Positions 1 through 6,629 are shown, counted from the stretch's first letter. The stretch: DNA of 16,274 nucleotides from Clostridiales bacterium (GCA_004558115.1 SFDT01000036.1:1-16274); one strand, 5' to 3'. Translations and numbers: made by a program. Notes: generated from the letters alone by a model not told the origin.

Positions 1-90
1 CGGGTTGGAAAAGGATGAAAAATCCGCCTGATAAACCTCCAAACCCTTGAAATTACGGGGCTTTTCCGGTTTGTCGTTATTATACCGTAA

Positions 91-249
91 GGGCACACCC
101 ACGCCACCATGCTTGCAGAACTGGGTGCCTCTCCCAAGTATGTGCAGCATCGCCTGGGCCATAAAAATATCCAGGTCACCATGAACATCTATCAGCATCT
201 TACTGATAAGATGTCCGAGGAGGGAGCACGGCTTCTGGACACACTTTGA
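91..249 (+). pseudogene. 3' remnant of a tyrosine recombinase (phage/ICE-type integrase)
   Basis: The frame ending at TGA 247-249 encodes about 52 residues typical of the C-terminal end of tyrosine recombinases. An HTHATMLAELGAS segment is followed by QHRLGHKNIQ and then MNIYQHL, which supplies the nucleophilic Tyr. The family normally has an L-R pair directly before HTHAT (the second catalytic Arg). Here the frame meets an in-frame TAA at 88-90 followed by Gly. Removing one G near 91-93 would put Arg before His, so a one-base frameshift is possible. The sequence upstream in either frame does not look like the rest of an integrase, and the window starts at base 1. I read this as a decayed or recombined scar of an integrated element. 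It cannot be active as seen. Confidence 0.7.
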
Positions 250-281
250 AAATTTGGTTGGCAAAATGTTGACAAAACGGC

Positions 282-316
282 AAAAATGCCCGCTTCCTCG
301 TGAAGCGGGCATTTTT
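282..316. terminator. Strong bidirectional rho-independent terminator
   Basis: A perfect 15-bp stem (AAAAATGCCCGCTTC at 282-296, complement at 302-316) encloses a 5-nt loop. The stem ends in A-run and T-run on the two sides, so it can stop transcription from both strands. It lies 49 bases past the stop of the GGGtGRT gene (minus) and 33 bases past the integrase remnant (plus). Confidence 0.9.
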
Positions 317-364
317 AATATGCTTATAAAAGTTCTGAAAAAGATGATTTTTTGTCGTTTTTCC

Positions 365-1363
365 TTACTTCTGGCTCTCGGCAACCGCCACGGCAACAGC
401 GACGGTGGCGCCGACCATGGGGTTGTTGCCCATGCCCAGGAAGCCCATCATTTCCACATGGGCAGGCACGGAGGAAGAGCCGGCGAACTGGGCGTCGGAG
501 TGCATGCGGCCCATGGTGTCGGTCATGCCGTAGCTGGCGGGGCCGGCGGCCATGTTGTCGGGATGCAGGGTGCGGCCGGTGCCGCCGCCGGAGGCAACGG
601 AGAAGTAGCGCTTGCCCTGCTCGATGCACTCTTTCTTATAGGTGCCGGCAACGGGGTGCTGGAAGCGGGTGGGGTTGGTGGAGTTGCCGGTGATGGACAC
701 ATCCACGCCCTCATGGTGCATGATGGCCACGCCCTCGCGGACATCGTCGGCGCCGTAGCAGCGGACGTTGGCACGCTCGCCCTCGGAGTAGCGGACCTCC
801 CGGACGATGTTCAGCTCGCCGGTGTAATAGTCGAACTGGGTCTGGACGTAGGTAAAGCCGTTGATGCGGGAGATGATCTGGGCGGCGTCCTTGCCCAGGC
901 CGTTCAGGATGACCCGCAGGGGCTCCTCGCGGGCCTTGTTGGCGTTGCGGACGATGCCGATGGCGCCCTCGGCGGCGGCGAAGGACTCGTGGCCGGCCAG
1001 GAAGGCGAAGCACTTGGTCTCGTCCCGCAGCAGCATGGCGCCCAGGTTGCCGTGACCCAGGCCCACTTTGCGGTCCTCGGCCACGGAGCCGGGGATGCAG
1101 AAGGCCTGGAGGCCGATGCCGATGGCCTCGGCGGCCTCGGCGGCAGAGCTGACGTTCTTCTTCAGCGCGATGGCGGCGCCCACGCAGTAGGCCCAGCAGG
1201 CGTTCTCAAAGCAGATGGGCTGGATGCCCTTGACGATGTCGTAGGGGTCGAAGCCGGCGGCCTTGCAGATGTCGCGGCACTCCTCCACACTGGAAATTCC
1301 GTACTGGGCCAGGACGGAATTGATCTTGTCGATTCTTCTCTCGTAGCTTTCAAACAGAGCCAT
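365..1363 (-). CDS. GGGtGRT family protein
   Basis: A 332-residue protein of the anaerobe family named after its signature; GGGTGRT is at residues 259-265, followed by LHPDNMAAGPASYGMTDTMGRMHSDAQ. No enzymatic role is established for the family that I know of. It regularly sits beside an IscU-like scaffold gene, as here. It is Cys-rich (29, 33, 51, 56, 60, 89, 118, 202, 246). The N-terminal cluster CFENACWAYC resembles a metal- or cluster-binding site, but that is inference. The C-terminus is a hydrophobic small-residue run (GATVAVAVAVAES). No signal peptide is visible. The start is set by AAAGGAGG just upstream of ATG 1363. The gene follows the IscU-like gene by 19 bases, so the two are almost certainly cotranscribed and end at the terminator 282-316. 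Confidence 0.88.
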   Translation of the reverse strand: MALFESYERRIDKINSVLAQYGISSVEECRDICKAAGFDPYDIVKGIQPICFENACWAYCVGAAIALKKNVSSAAEAAEAIGIGLQAFCIPGSVAEDRKVGLGHGNLGAMLLRDETKCFAFLAGHESFAAAEGAIGIVRNANKAREEPLRVILNGLGKDAAQIISRINGFTYVQTQFDYYTGELNIVREVRYSEGERANVRCYGADDVREGVAIMHHEGVDVSITGNSTNPTRFQHPVAGTYKKECIEQGKRYFSVASGGGTGRTLHPDNMAAGPASYGMTDTMGRMHSDAQFAGSSSVPAHVEMMGFLGMGNNPMVGATVAVAVAVAESQK

Positions 1364-1382
1364 TTGTCAATTCCTCCTTTTC

Positions 1383-2075
1383 TTACTCGTGACGGGGGTC
1401 GATGTACTTGACGGCGGCGTCAAACTGGCCGTAGTGGCCCGTGGCCTGTTCCAGGGCCTCGCCCGCGTCCACACCCTTTTTGATGGCGTCCATCATCTTG
1501 CCCAGGTTGACGAACTCATAGCCGATGATCTCGTTGTCCTTGTTCAGGGCGACGCGGGTGCAGTAGCCCTCAGCCATCTCCAGATAGCGGGGGCCCTTGG
1601 CCTTGGTGGCCATCATGGTGCCCACCTGGCTCCGCAGGCCCTTGCCCAGGTCCTCCAGAGAGGCGCCGATGGGCAGGCCGCCCTCGGAGAACGCGGTCTG
1701 GGTGCGGCCGTAGACGATCTGCAAAAACAGCTCCCGCATGGCGGTGTTGATGGCGTCGCACACCAGGTCGGTGTTCAGCGCCTCCAGGATGGTCTTGCCC
1801 ACCAGGATCTCAGATGCCATGGCGGCGGAGTGGGTCATGCCGGAGCAGCCGATGGTCTCCACCAGGGCCTCCTCGATGACGCCGTCCTTCACGTTCAGGG
1901 TCAGCTTGCAGGCGCCCTGCTGGGGAGCGCACCAGCCGATGCCGTGGGTCAGGCCGGAGATGTCCTTGATTTCCTTGGCCTGGACCCACTTGCCCTCCTC
2001 GGGGATGGGAGCCGGACCATGGTACGCACCCTTGGCGACGGGGCACATATTCTGCACTTCAGTAGAGTAGATCAT
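1383..2075 (-). CDS. IscU/NifU-like iron-sulfur cluster assembly scaffold protein
   Basis: A 230-residue protein with an IscU-like fold. The segment GACKLTLNVKDGVIEEALV leads into TIGCSGMTHSAAMASEI (residues 75-90), the counterpart of the TFGCGSAIASS motif of IscU. Cysteines 11, 49, 56, 77, 106 and 172 are candidate cluster ligands. It is longer than classical IscU (about 130), with a C-terminal extension that includes the GRTQTAFSEGGLPIGAS segment. It probably holds Fe-S clusters for, or with, the downstream GGGtGRT protein (inference). No cysteine desulfurase is nearby, so the general Isc/Suf machinery would have to be elsewhere. The start at ATG 2075 has an AGGAAAG ribosome site 8 bases upstream, and a consensus promoter lies at 2156-2184. 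Confidence 0.85.
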   Translation of the reverse strand: MIYSTEVQNMCPVAKGAYHGPAPIPEEGKWVQAKEIKDISGLTHGIGWCAPQQGACKLTLNVKDGVIEEALVETIGCSGMTHSAAMASEILVGKTILEALNTDLVCDAINTAMRELFLQIVYGRTQTAFSEGGLPIGASLEDLGKGLRSQVGTMMATKAKGPRYLEMAEGYCTRVALNKDNEIIGYEFVNLGKMMDAIKKGVDAGEALEQATGHYGQFDAAVKYIDPRHE

Positions 2076-2155
2076 GTTTCGTGCTTTCCTTTCCTGTGTT
2101 GTATTTTTCCGGAATTTTACCGTTTTCAGGGGGTTCCGGTGTTTTTCCGCCCATT

Positions 2156-2184
2156 ATTATATCGGTAAACGATTACTCTGTCAA
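2156..2184 (-). promoter_or_regulatory. Consensus sigma-A promoter of the IscU-like/GGGtGRT operon
   Basis: On the minus strand, TTGACA (2179-2184) is followed by a 17-bp spacer and TATAAT (2156-2161), a perfect consensus promoter. It implies a leader of about 74 bases before ATG 2075. The leader contains an interrupted dyad, CCGGAA and TTCCGG separated by 19 bases (2110-2140), too weak to call a riboswitch. Confidence 0.85.
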
Positions 2185-2242
2185 GCAGAGGCGAAAATTT
2201 CCCATTGCCTGAAATTGCCGCAAATTCTGCCTGTTAAACGGC

Positions 2243-2278
2243 AAAAAAGCGGCCTCCGCCTTTTGGCGGAGGCCGCTT
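2243..2278 (-). terminator. Rho-independent terminator of hppA
   Basis: A 14-bp GC-rich perfect stem (2247-2260 with 2265-2278) has a 4-nt loop. On the minus strand it is followed by a run of six T, from the A-run at 2243-2248. It lies 29 bases past the hppA stop. Confidence 0.92.
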
Positions 2279-2307
2279 CCGGGAACAGCAGCGTTTCGGG
2301 AGATATT

Positions 2308-4431
2308 TTACAGGATGTTCATCAGGTTGAAGGCCAGGATCAGGCCGGAGAACACGATGGACACGGTGGAGCACAGCTTGATGAGGATGTTCAGGGAAGG
2401 ACCGGAGGTATCCTTGAAGGGGTCGCCCACGGTGTCGCCCACGACGGCGGCCTTGTGGCACTCGGAGCCCTTGCCGCCGTGGTGGCCGGACTCGATGTAC
2501 TTCTTGGCGTTATCCCAGGCGCCGCCGGCGTTGGACATGAACACGGCCATGGCGAAGCCAGTGACGGACACGCCGCCAAGCAGGCCGACCACGCCGGTGG
2601 GACCCAGCACCAGGCCGGTGAGGATGGGCACCACGATGGCCAGGATGGCGGGAGCCACCATCTCATGCAGGGCGCCCTTGGTGCAAAGTGCCACGCAGGA
2701 GGCGTAATCGGGGTCTGCCTTGTACTCCATGATGCCGGCGATCTCCCGGAACTGGCGGCGGACCTCCACCACGATGGACTGGGCGGCCTTCTGCACGGCG
2801 CTCATGGTGAAGGCGGAGAACACGAAGGTCAGCATGGCGCCCACGAACATACCCACCAGAACAGTGGGGCTGGTGAGAGTGAAGTTCAGGGTCTCGGTGG
2901 TGTTTTCCTGCACGATGTTGACGTAGGAGACCAGCAGGGCCAGAGCGGTCAGGGATGCGGAGCCGATGGCGAAGCCCTTGCCGGTGGCGGCGGTGGTGTT
3001 GCCCAGGGAGTCCAGGGCGTCGGTGCGGTCACGGACGGTCTCGGGCAGGCCGCTCATCTCGGCGATGCCGCCGGCGTTGTCGGCCACAGGGCCGTAAGCG
3101 TCGGTGGCCAAGGTGATGCCCAGGGTGGACAGCATGCCGACACCGGCGATGCCGATGCCGTACAGGCCCTGGTTAAAGGCGGCGGTGAAAGCACCGCTGC
3201 CATCCACGATGACGGTGGAGCCGCCGGCGGCGAAGTAGCTGACCAGCACGGCCGCGGCCACGATGAGGATGGAGGTGAGGGTGGACTTCAGGCCCAGGGA
3301 GATGCCGCCGATGATGATGGTGGCGGAGCCGGTTTCAGAAGCAGCAGCCAGCTCCTGGGTGGGCTTATAGGTATCGGAGGTGTAGTACTCGGTGAAATAG
3401 CCGATGGCGCAGCCGCCGATGAGGCCGCAGAGGATGGCCACGTACACGCCCATGTGGCCGTCCAGAATGACGTAGGTCAGGGGCGCGGCCACGATGGCGG
3501 CCAGAACAGCGGCGGTATAGGTGCCGGTGCGCAGGCTCTTGAGCAGGGACTCCTGGGTGGCGTCCTCCTTGGTCTTCACCAGGAAGGAGCCGATGATGGA
3601 GCAGAGGATACCGGTGACGGCCAGCGCCATAGGCAGCAGCATACCGGCAAAGCCATAGCCGCCCACAGCGCCCAGGGCAAAGGTCGCCAGGATGGAGCCG
3701 ACGTAGGACTCGTACAGGTCGGCGCCCATGCCGGCCACGTCGCCCACGTTGTCGCCCACGTTGTCAGCGATGGTAGCGGGGTTGCGGGGGTCGTCCTCGG
3801 GGATGCCGGCTTCCACCTTGCCCACCAGGTCGGCGCCCACGTCAGCGGCCTTGGTGTAGATGCCGCCGCCCACACGGGCAAACAGCGCCATGAAGGAAGC
3901 GCCCATGCCGTTCATGACCATGATATTGCCCAGCTGGGTGGGGTCGCTGATGCCGAAGCCGTAGCGCAGCAGGAAGAACCACATGGTGATGTCCAGCATG
4001 CCCAGGCCCACCACGGTGAAGCCCATGACGGAACCGGAGGAGAAGGCCACCCGCAGGCCCTTGTTCAGGCTCTCGGAAGCGGCCTGGGCGGTACGGGCGT
4101 TGGAGTTGGTGGCGATCTTCATGCCGATGAAGCCAGCCAGCATGGAGAACACGCCGCCGGTGACAAAGGCGAAGGGGGTGAACTTGGACAGCATCTTGCC
4201 GCCGGAGGCGAACGCGATGATCAAAAGCGCGATGAACACCACCACGAACACCTTGAACACGGTGGTGTACTGCTGCTTCAGGTAAGCATTGGCGCCCTCG
4301 CGGATGTTGGCGGCGATCTTGCGCATCCGCTCATTGCCTTCTGAATAGGTCATGACCTTTTTTGCCTGCGTAACGGCAAAAAGGCCGGCGACGATCGCGC
4401 CGACAAATCCGATCCAGAACAGTTGATCCAT
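2308..4431 (-). CDS. hppA: K+-dependent-type membrane ion-translocating pyrophosphatase
   Basis: A 707-residue, very hydrophobic multi-pass membrane protein of the usual length for membrane pyrophosphatases. It hydrolyses PPi and pumps H+ or Na+ across the cytoplasmic membrane. The substrate-site signature DVGADLVGKVEAGIPEDD (about 197-214) is intact, followed by NPATIADNVGDNVGDVAG, as is the C-terminal NAGGAWDNAKK segment. GNTTAATGKGFAIGSA (from 477) has Ala at 481, where K+-independent enzymes have Lys, so this belongs to the K+-dependent branch (family knowledge). I cannot tell H+ from Na+ pumping by eye. The start at ATG 4431 has AGGAGT 9 bases upstream. It is a single-gene unit with its own promoter (4477-4504) and terminator (2243-2278). 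PPi-driven pumping suits a fermenter that saves ATP. Confidence 0.96.
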   Translation of the reverse strand: MDQLFWIGFVGAIVAGLFAVTQAKKVMTYSEGNERMRKIAANIREGANAYLKQQYTTVFKVFVVVFIALLIIAFASGGKMLSKFTPFAFVTGGVFSMLAGFIGMKIATNSNARTAQAASESLNKGLRVAFSSGSVMGFTVVGLGMLDITMWFFLLRYGFGISDPTQLGNIMVMNGMGASFMALFARVGGGIYTKAADVGADLVGKVEAGIPEDDPRNPATIADNVGDNVGDVAGMGADLYESYVGSILATFALGAVGGYGFAGMLLPMALAVTGILCSIIGSFLVKTKEDATQESLLKSLRTGTYTAAVLAAIVAAPLTYVILDGHMGVYVAILCGLIGGCAIGYFTEYYTSDTYKPTQELAAASETGSATIIIGGISLGLKSTLTSILIVAAAVLVSYFAAGGSTVIVDGSGAFTAAFNQGLYGIGIAGVGMLSTLGITLATDAYGPVADNAGGIAEMSGLPETVRDRTDALDSLGNTTAATGKGFAIGSASLTALALLVSYVNIVQENTTETLNFTLTSPTVLVGMFVGAMLTFVFSAFTMSAVQKAAQSIVVEVRRQFREIAGIMEYKADPDYASCVALCTKGALHEMVAPAILAIVVPILTGLVLGPTGVVGLLGGVSVTGFAMAVFMSNAGGAWDNAKKYIESGHHGGKGSECHKAAVVGDTVGDPFKDTSGPSLNILIKLCSTVSIVFSGLILAFNLMNIL

Positions 4432-4466
4432 GATTTTTCCACTCCTTAATTGGTTTGTGTTTTACA

Positions 4467-4488
4467 GTGTGCTACTATTCTAGCACAC
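4467..4488. repeat. 8-bp perfect palindrome over the hppA -10 box (candidate operator)
   Basis: GTGTGCTA (4467-4474) and TAGCACAC (4481-4488) flank a 6-base centre. The element covers the -10 box (4477-4482) and the expected transcription start of hppA. The position fits a repressor operator. The half-sites resemble CIRCE half-sites but in the opposite orientation, so I do not call it CIRCE. Confidence 0.5.
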
Positions 4489-4504
4489 GTGAACGTTTTT
4501 TCAA
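4477..4504 (-). promoter_or_regulatory. Extended -10 promoter of hppA
   Basis: On the minus strand, TTGAAA (4499-4504) is followed by a 16-bp spacer and TAGAAT (4477-4482). TGC directly before the -10 hexamer forms an extended -10 element. It lies about 45 bases upstream of the hppA start. Confidence 0.78.
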
Positions 4505-4810
4505 GTAACAAACCAGCAACTTTTTACGCAAACGTTGTATATTTTACGTTTTGTCTAAATTTTACATCCGTTTTCCGTCACTTCTCACCGCGTTTGCAGG
4601 CAAATTTTCGTAAATTTTGCGTTTTTATAGCGCAAAAATGACAGTTGTTTCACAAAAAAGCCGTTTTTGAGGCCACTCCCAAAAACGGCTTTGCAGCGCC
4701 CGCAAATTTTGCGTTCGATTTTCTTCACTTTTTGCGTTAATTTTGCGTATGGCGTCAATGTTCGCCCGGAGGCGGCAAAAGCCGCCCCCTTCCTCTCGGA
4801 AAAAGACTGC
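4505..4810. other. AT-rich non-coding stretch with repeated TTTTGCGT motifs
   Basis: I see no convincing gene here. TTTTGCGT occurs four times in the same orientation, at 4615, 4707, 4730 and 4741. Related forms are TTTTACGT at 4552 and GCGCAAAAA at 4630-4638 in inverse orientation. A short GC hairpin (GGCGGC-AAAA-GCCGCC) lies at 4771-4786 without a T-run. A terminator (4651-4692) lies inside. Open frames through the region cross two terminators and have no ribosome site. Confidence 0.5.
4651..4692 (-). terminator. Rho-independent terminator, minus strand
   Basis: The 13-bp perfect stem AAAGCCGTTTTTG (4657-4669) pairs with 4680-4692 around a 10-base loop. On the minus strand it is followed by a T-run, from the A-run at 4654-4659. 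It lies about 120 bases past the terminator of the 27-residue peptide unit and may be a second stop for read-through toward hppA. Confidence 0.7.
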
Positions 4811-4811
4811 C

Positions 4812-4847
4812 AAAAAAGAAAAAGCCCACGCCTTTTGTCTGGCGTGG
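4812..4847 (-). terminator. Terminator of the 27-residue peptide unit
   Basis: CCACGCC (4826-4832) pairs with GGCGTGG (4841-4847) around an 8-base loop. On the minus strand a T-rich tract follows, the complement of the A-rich run 4812-4823. It lies 24 bases past the peptide stop codon. Confidence 0.75.
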
Positions 4848-4871
4848 TTGGCTGCTTGTCCTGTTCGGATC

Positions 4872-4955
4872 TTACCGCTCACTCCGGGTCCAGGTGTCGT
4901 CCGGGAAAATCATGTCATCCAAATCGTCGCTTCTGGCGGCAAAATACTGCATCAT
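4872..4955 (-). CDS. 27-residue acidic small protein, function unknown
   Basis: A short frame starting ATGATG at 4955 and ending TAA at 4872-4874. It has a perfect AAGGAGG ribosome site (4964-4970) 8 bases upstream. The peptide begins MMQYF, has the acidic core SDDLDDMIFPDD and ends TWTRSER; net charge is about -4, with no membrane segment or signal peptide. The reason to believe it is the surrounding signals: an extended -10 promoter upstream (4990-5018), the ribosome site, and a terminator directly after. I do not recognise a family. It may be a regulatory small protein, a leader-type peptide or, less likely, the by-product of a small RNA. Confidence 0.62.
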   Translation of the reverse strand: MMQYFAARSDDLDDMIFPDDTWTRSER

Positions 4956-4989
4956 TTCACATTCCTCCTTTCCCAATGATTCTGTTTGC

Positions 4990-5018
4990 AGTATAGCACT
5001 GTTCGCCTGATCCCGCAA
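4990..5018 (-). promoter_or_regulatory. Promoter of the 27-residue peptide
   Basis: On the minus strand, TTGCGG (5013-5018) is followed by a 17-bp spacer and TATACT (4990-4995), with TGC just before the -10 hexamer (extended -10). The expected start leaves a leader of about 25-30 bases holding the AAGGAGG site. Confidence 0.75.
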
Positions 5019-5100
5019 GAAGCTGCCAGCAAATTTCACAAACAGTTTACATATTTTTGTGCAGCCTGTGAAGCCCGGAGTTCCCTCATGTTGGCACAGT

Positions 5101-5154
5101 TTTCCACATCCCCTTGTGGAAACTGGCGGAATCACGGAGAATCCGTGGGATTCC
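5101..5154. repeat. Two adjacent inverted repeats between divergent promoters
   Basis: The first dyad is TTTCCACA (5101-5108) with TGTGGAAA (5115-5122), 6 bases apart. The second pairs GGAATCACGG (5128-5137) with CCGT plus GATTCC (5143-5154), with a two-G bulge. They lie between the peptide promoter (minus) and the phosphoesterase promoter (plus). TTTTCCACA at 5100-5108 differs by one base from the DnaA-box consensus TTATCCACA. No T-run follows, so I do not call a terminator. The remaining bases of 5019-5284 hold only the phosphoesterase promoter and ribosome site. Confidence 0.45.
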
Positions 5155-5211
5155 CCTCACTTTTCCCCTGTTCTTTGTACATTTTTTCTCTCGCCTTTGG
5201 AACGCTACCTA

Positions 5212-5220
5212 TGCTATAAT
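5212..5220 (+). promoter_or_regulatory. Extended -10 promoter of the metallophosphoesterase
   Basis: TGC directly followed by TATAAT (5215-5220) is a perfect extended -10 element. I see no good -35 hexamer at the right distance, which such promoters can lack. The leader to ATG 5285 is about 57 bases. Confidence 0.65.
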
Positions 5221-5284
5221 ATCGTTGATTATTACACGCATCTTTTTCGCGGTTTTCACATTGGCGGCTGAGGGGGCCGCGTCT

Positions 5285-6145
5285 ATGGCAAAACATCGTG
5301 CGCACCGCCGCCGGCACCGGCGGTGGTTTCTGCCGGCGCTGGTCATTCTGGCAGCCGCTTTGTTTGTGTGGTGGAGCAACACCGCCTTGCAGGTCACCCG
5401 CTTCGACGCCGTGTTCCGGGATTTGCCCGCCGGCTTTGACGGCTGCCGGGCCGCCGTCATCAGCGACCTGCACACCGCCTCCTTCGGGCGGGACAATCAG
5501 GACCTGTACGCCGCTCTGGAAGAGGAGCAGCCGGATTATATTTTCTTGGTGGGGGACCTGCTGGACCAGTACCGTTCCGTGCCGGAGGGCTATGCCGCCT
5601 CCATGGCCCGGGCCCTTTCCGCCATCGCCCCCACCTACTACGTCACCGGCAACCACGAGTGGGCCTTGGGGGACGTGCCCGCCCTGAAGCGGACCTTGGC
5701 GGACAACGGCGTGGCCGTATTATCCAACCAGTTCACCGCTCTGGAGCGGAACGGGGACACCGTGATCCTGGCGGGCATTGACGACCCCAACGGCTACGCC
5801 GACCAGAAAACGCCGGAGCAGGTGGCCGCGGAGGTGTACGCCCAGTACGGCGACCCCTTCTGGGTGCTGCTGGCCCACCGGAACGACCGCTTTGTGTCCC
5901 AGTACAGCCTGCTGGGGGCGGACCTGGTCATCTCCGGCCACGCCCACGGCGGCATTATTCGCCTGCCTTTTACCGACGGGCTCATCTCTCACGACCTGGA
6001 GCTGTTCCCCTCCTATACGGCGGGGCTTTACGAGGAAAACGGCTCCGTTTTGTTCGTCACCCGGGGCCTGGGCAACTCCGGCCCCTCCTTCCGGCTGTTC
6101 AACCGGCCGGAGGTGGCCGTTTTGACACTGCACAAAGGATCATAA
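5285..6145 (+). CDS. Membrane-anchored calcineurin-like metallophosphoesterase (YkuE/YaeI type)
   Basis: A 286-residue protein with a basic N-terminus (several Arg and His), then one hydrophobic segment (about 14-31, WFLPALVILAAALFVWW) that should anchor it with the catalytic domain outside. The dinuclear-metal motifs are all present: SDLH (60-63), GDLLD (90-94), GNHE (122-125), LLAHRND (195-201) and GHAHGG (218-223). The layout matches the YkuE/YaeI-like branch, related to lipid-linked phosphodiesterases; the substrate cannot be read from sequence. I start at ATG 5285 because AGGGGG (5271-5276) lies 8 bases upstream. A longer open frame begins at 5114 but would run through the promoter. The 3' end overlaps the convergent small gene by 6 bases. 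Confidence 0.92.
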   Translation: MAKHRAHRRRHRRWFLPALVILAAALFVWWSNTALQVTRFDAVFRDLPAGFDGCRAAVISDLHTASFGRDNQDLYAALEEEQPDYIFLVGDLLDQYRSVPEGYAASMARALSAIAPTYYVTGNHEWALGDVPALKRTLADNGVAVLSNQFTALERNGDTVILAGIDDPNGYADQKTPEQVAAEVYAQYGDPFWVLLAHRNDRFVSQYSLLGADLVISGHAHGGIIRLPFTDGLISHDLELFPSYTAGLYEENGSVLFVTRGLGNSGPSFRLFNRPEVAVLTLHKGS

Positions 6146-6319
6146 GCCGGGATGGCAGGCTTCCGATAACCGGATGCCAAAGCACAATCCCTGATAAAAC
6201 GCATATAGTCCTTGCGCACGGGCAGGGTCGTTTTTTAAATACACCGGCCAGCAGCCGGGATCTGGGACAGAAACCCAGGCATGGTACAGCATCTCTATAA
6301 TTTCGGGGACCTCGTTCAT
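6140..6319 (-). CDS. Small protein of module 1, divergent from an XRE regulator; unknown function
   Basis: 59 residues. I choose ATG 6319 because AGGAGG (6328-6333) is 8 bases upstream; the in-frame ATG at 6325 would be only 2 bases from it. The N-terminus has IIEMLY (7-12) and the C-terminus FGIRL (47-51). The small protein of module 2 has IYEWLY and TGVRL in the same places. The shape recalls short clostridial DUF6809-like proteins, which begin with an LY motif and end with F-x-x-G-x-R-L-G; that assignment is from memory and tentative. No membrane segment is seen. It is divergent from the XRE gene at 6401 and shares an operator region with it. Its stop overlaps the end of the phosphoesterase gene. 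A repressor-controlled partner is a fair guess; its action is unknown. Confidence 0.65.
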   Translation of the reverse strand: MNEVPEIIEMLYHAWVSVPDPGCWPVYLKNDPARAQGLYAFYQGLCFGIRLSEACHPGL

Positions 6320-6330
6320 AGGCATTTCCT

Positions 6331-6386
6331 CCTAAATACACAGTTTTCTGTGTATTTAGGTTAGCACACAGTTGACTGTATGTCAA
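6331..6386 (-). promoter_or_regulatory. Module 1 promoter with two operator dyads
   Basis: The minus-strand promoter is TTGACA (6381-6386), a 17-bp spacer, then TAACCT (6358-6363) preceded by TGC. Operator 1 is a perfect 13-bp dyad: CCTAAATACACAG (6331-6343) and CTGTGTATTTAGG (6348-6360), centred between 6345 and 6346. Operator 2 is an imperfect dyad, CACACAGT (6365-6372) with ACTGTATG (6375-6382), centred between 6373 and 6374 in the promoter spacer. Both share the half-site ACACAGTT; the centres are 28 bp apart. Operator 1 also abuts the ribosome site of the small gene. No clear plus-strand promoter is visible. Confidence 0.75.
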
Positions 6387-6400
6387 GAGGGGAGTATTCT

Positions 6401-6613
6401 ATGTTTGCGGAAAAAATTCGCCTGCTCCGCAATGAGCGGCATCTAACTCAGGCGGATGTGGCCGAGCAGGTGGGCCTGTCCGCCCGGGGATACCAGGATT
6501 TGGAGCTGGGCGCAAAGCCGCGTTACGACGCGCTGCTTCGCATCGCTGATTTTTACGAGGTCTCTGTGGATTGGCTGATGGGCCGCACGGAGAACCGTTT
6601 TTTGACCCGCTGA
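6401..6613 (+). CDS. XRE-family (Cro/CI-type HTH) transcriptional regulator, module 1
   Basis: A 70-residue protein that is essentially one HTH domain. It opens with FAEKIRLLRNERHLTQADVA, then the recognition region VGLSARGYQDLELG, and ends with FYEVSVDWLMGRTENR, the usual tail of this family. It most likely binds the two dyads at 6331-6382 and represses the divergent small gene and itself (inference from position). ATG 6401 is chosen because GAGGGGAG sits 6 bases upstream; an earlier in-frame ATG at 6380 lies inside operator 2. mnmG begins 16 bases after its stop, so the two may be cotranscribed. Confidence 0.88.
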   Translation: MFAEKIRLLRNERHLTQADVAEQVGLSARGYQDLELGAKPRYDALLRIADFYEVSVDWLMGRTENRFLTR

Positions 6614-6629
6614 AAGGATACGCAGTTTC

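Noticed and set aside
254..1411. Long plus-strand open frame (385 codons) opposite the GGGtGRT gene
   Set aside because: It is the Gly/Ala/His-rich antisense shadow of a GC-rich gene, without a ribosome site or family motif.
2076..2155. Riboswitch in the leader of the IscU-like operon
   Set aside because: Only one weak 6-bp dyad with a long loop; no known riboswitch core is recognisable.
2074..4344. 756-codon plus-strand open frame opposite hppA
   Set aside because: The composition is His/Gly/Ala/Asp repeats, typical of the reverse complement of the membrane pyrophosphatase. The minus-strand gene has all family motifs.
4467..4488. CIRCE (HrcA) operator
   Set aside because: The half-sites are in the opposite order, the spacer is 6 rather than 9, and hppA is not a heat-shock gene.
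4625..4882. 85-codon minus-strand open frame
   Set aside because: It starts beyond the peptide stop, has no ribosome site and runs through two terminators.
6331..6360. Rho-independent terminator
   Set aside because: The 13-bp dyad lacks a following T-run in either direction, lies over a promoter and repeats its half-site in the neighbouring dyad, so an operator is the better reading.
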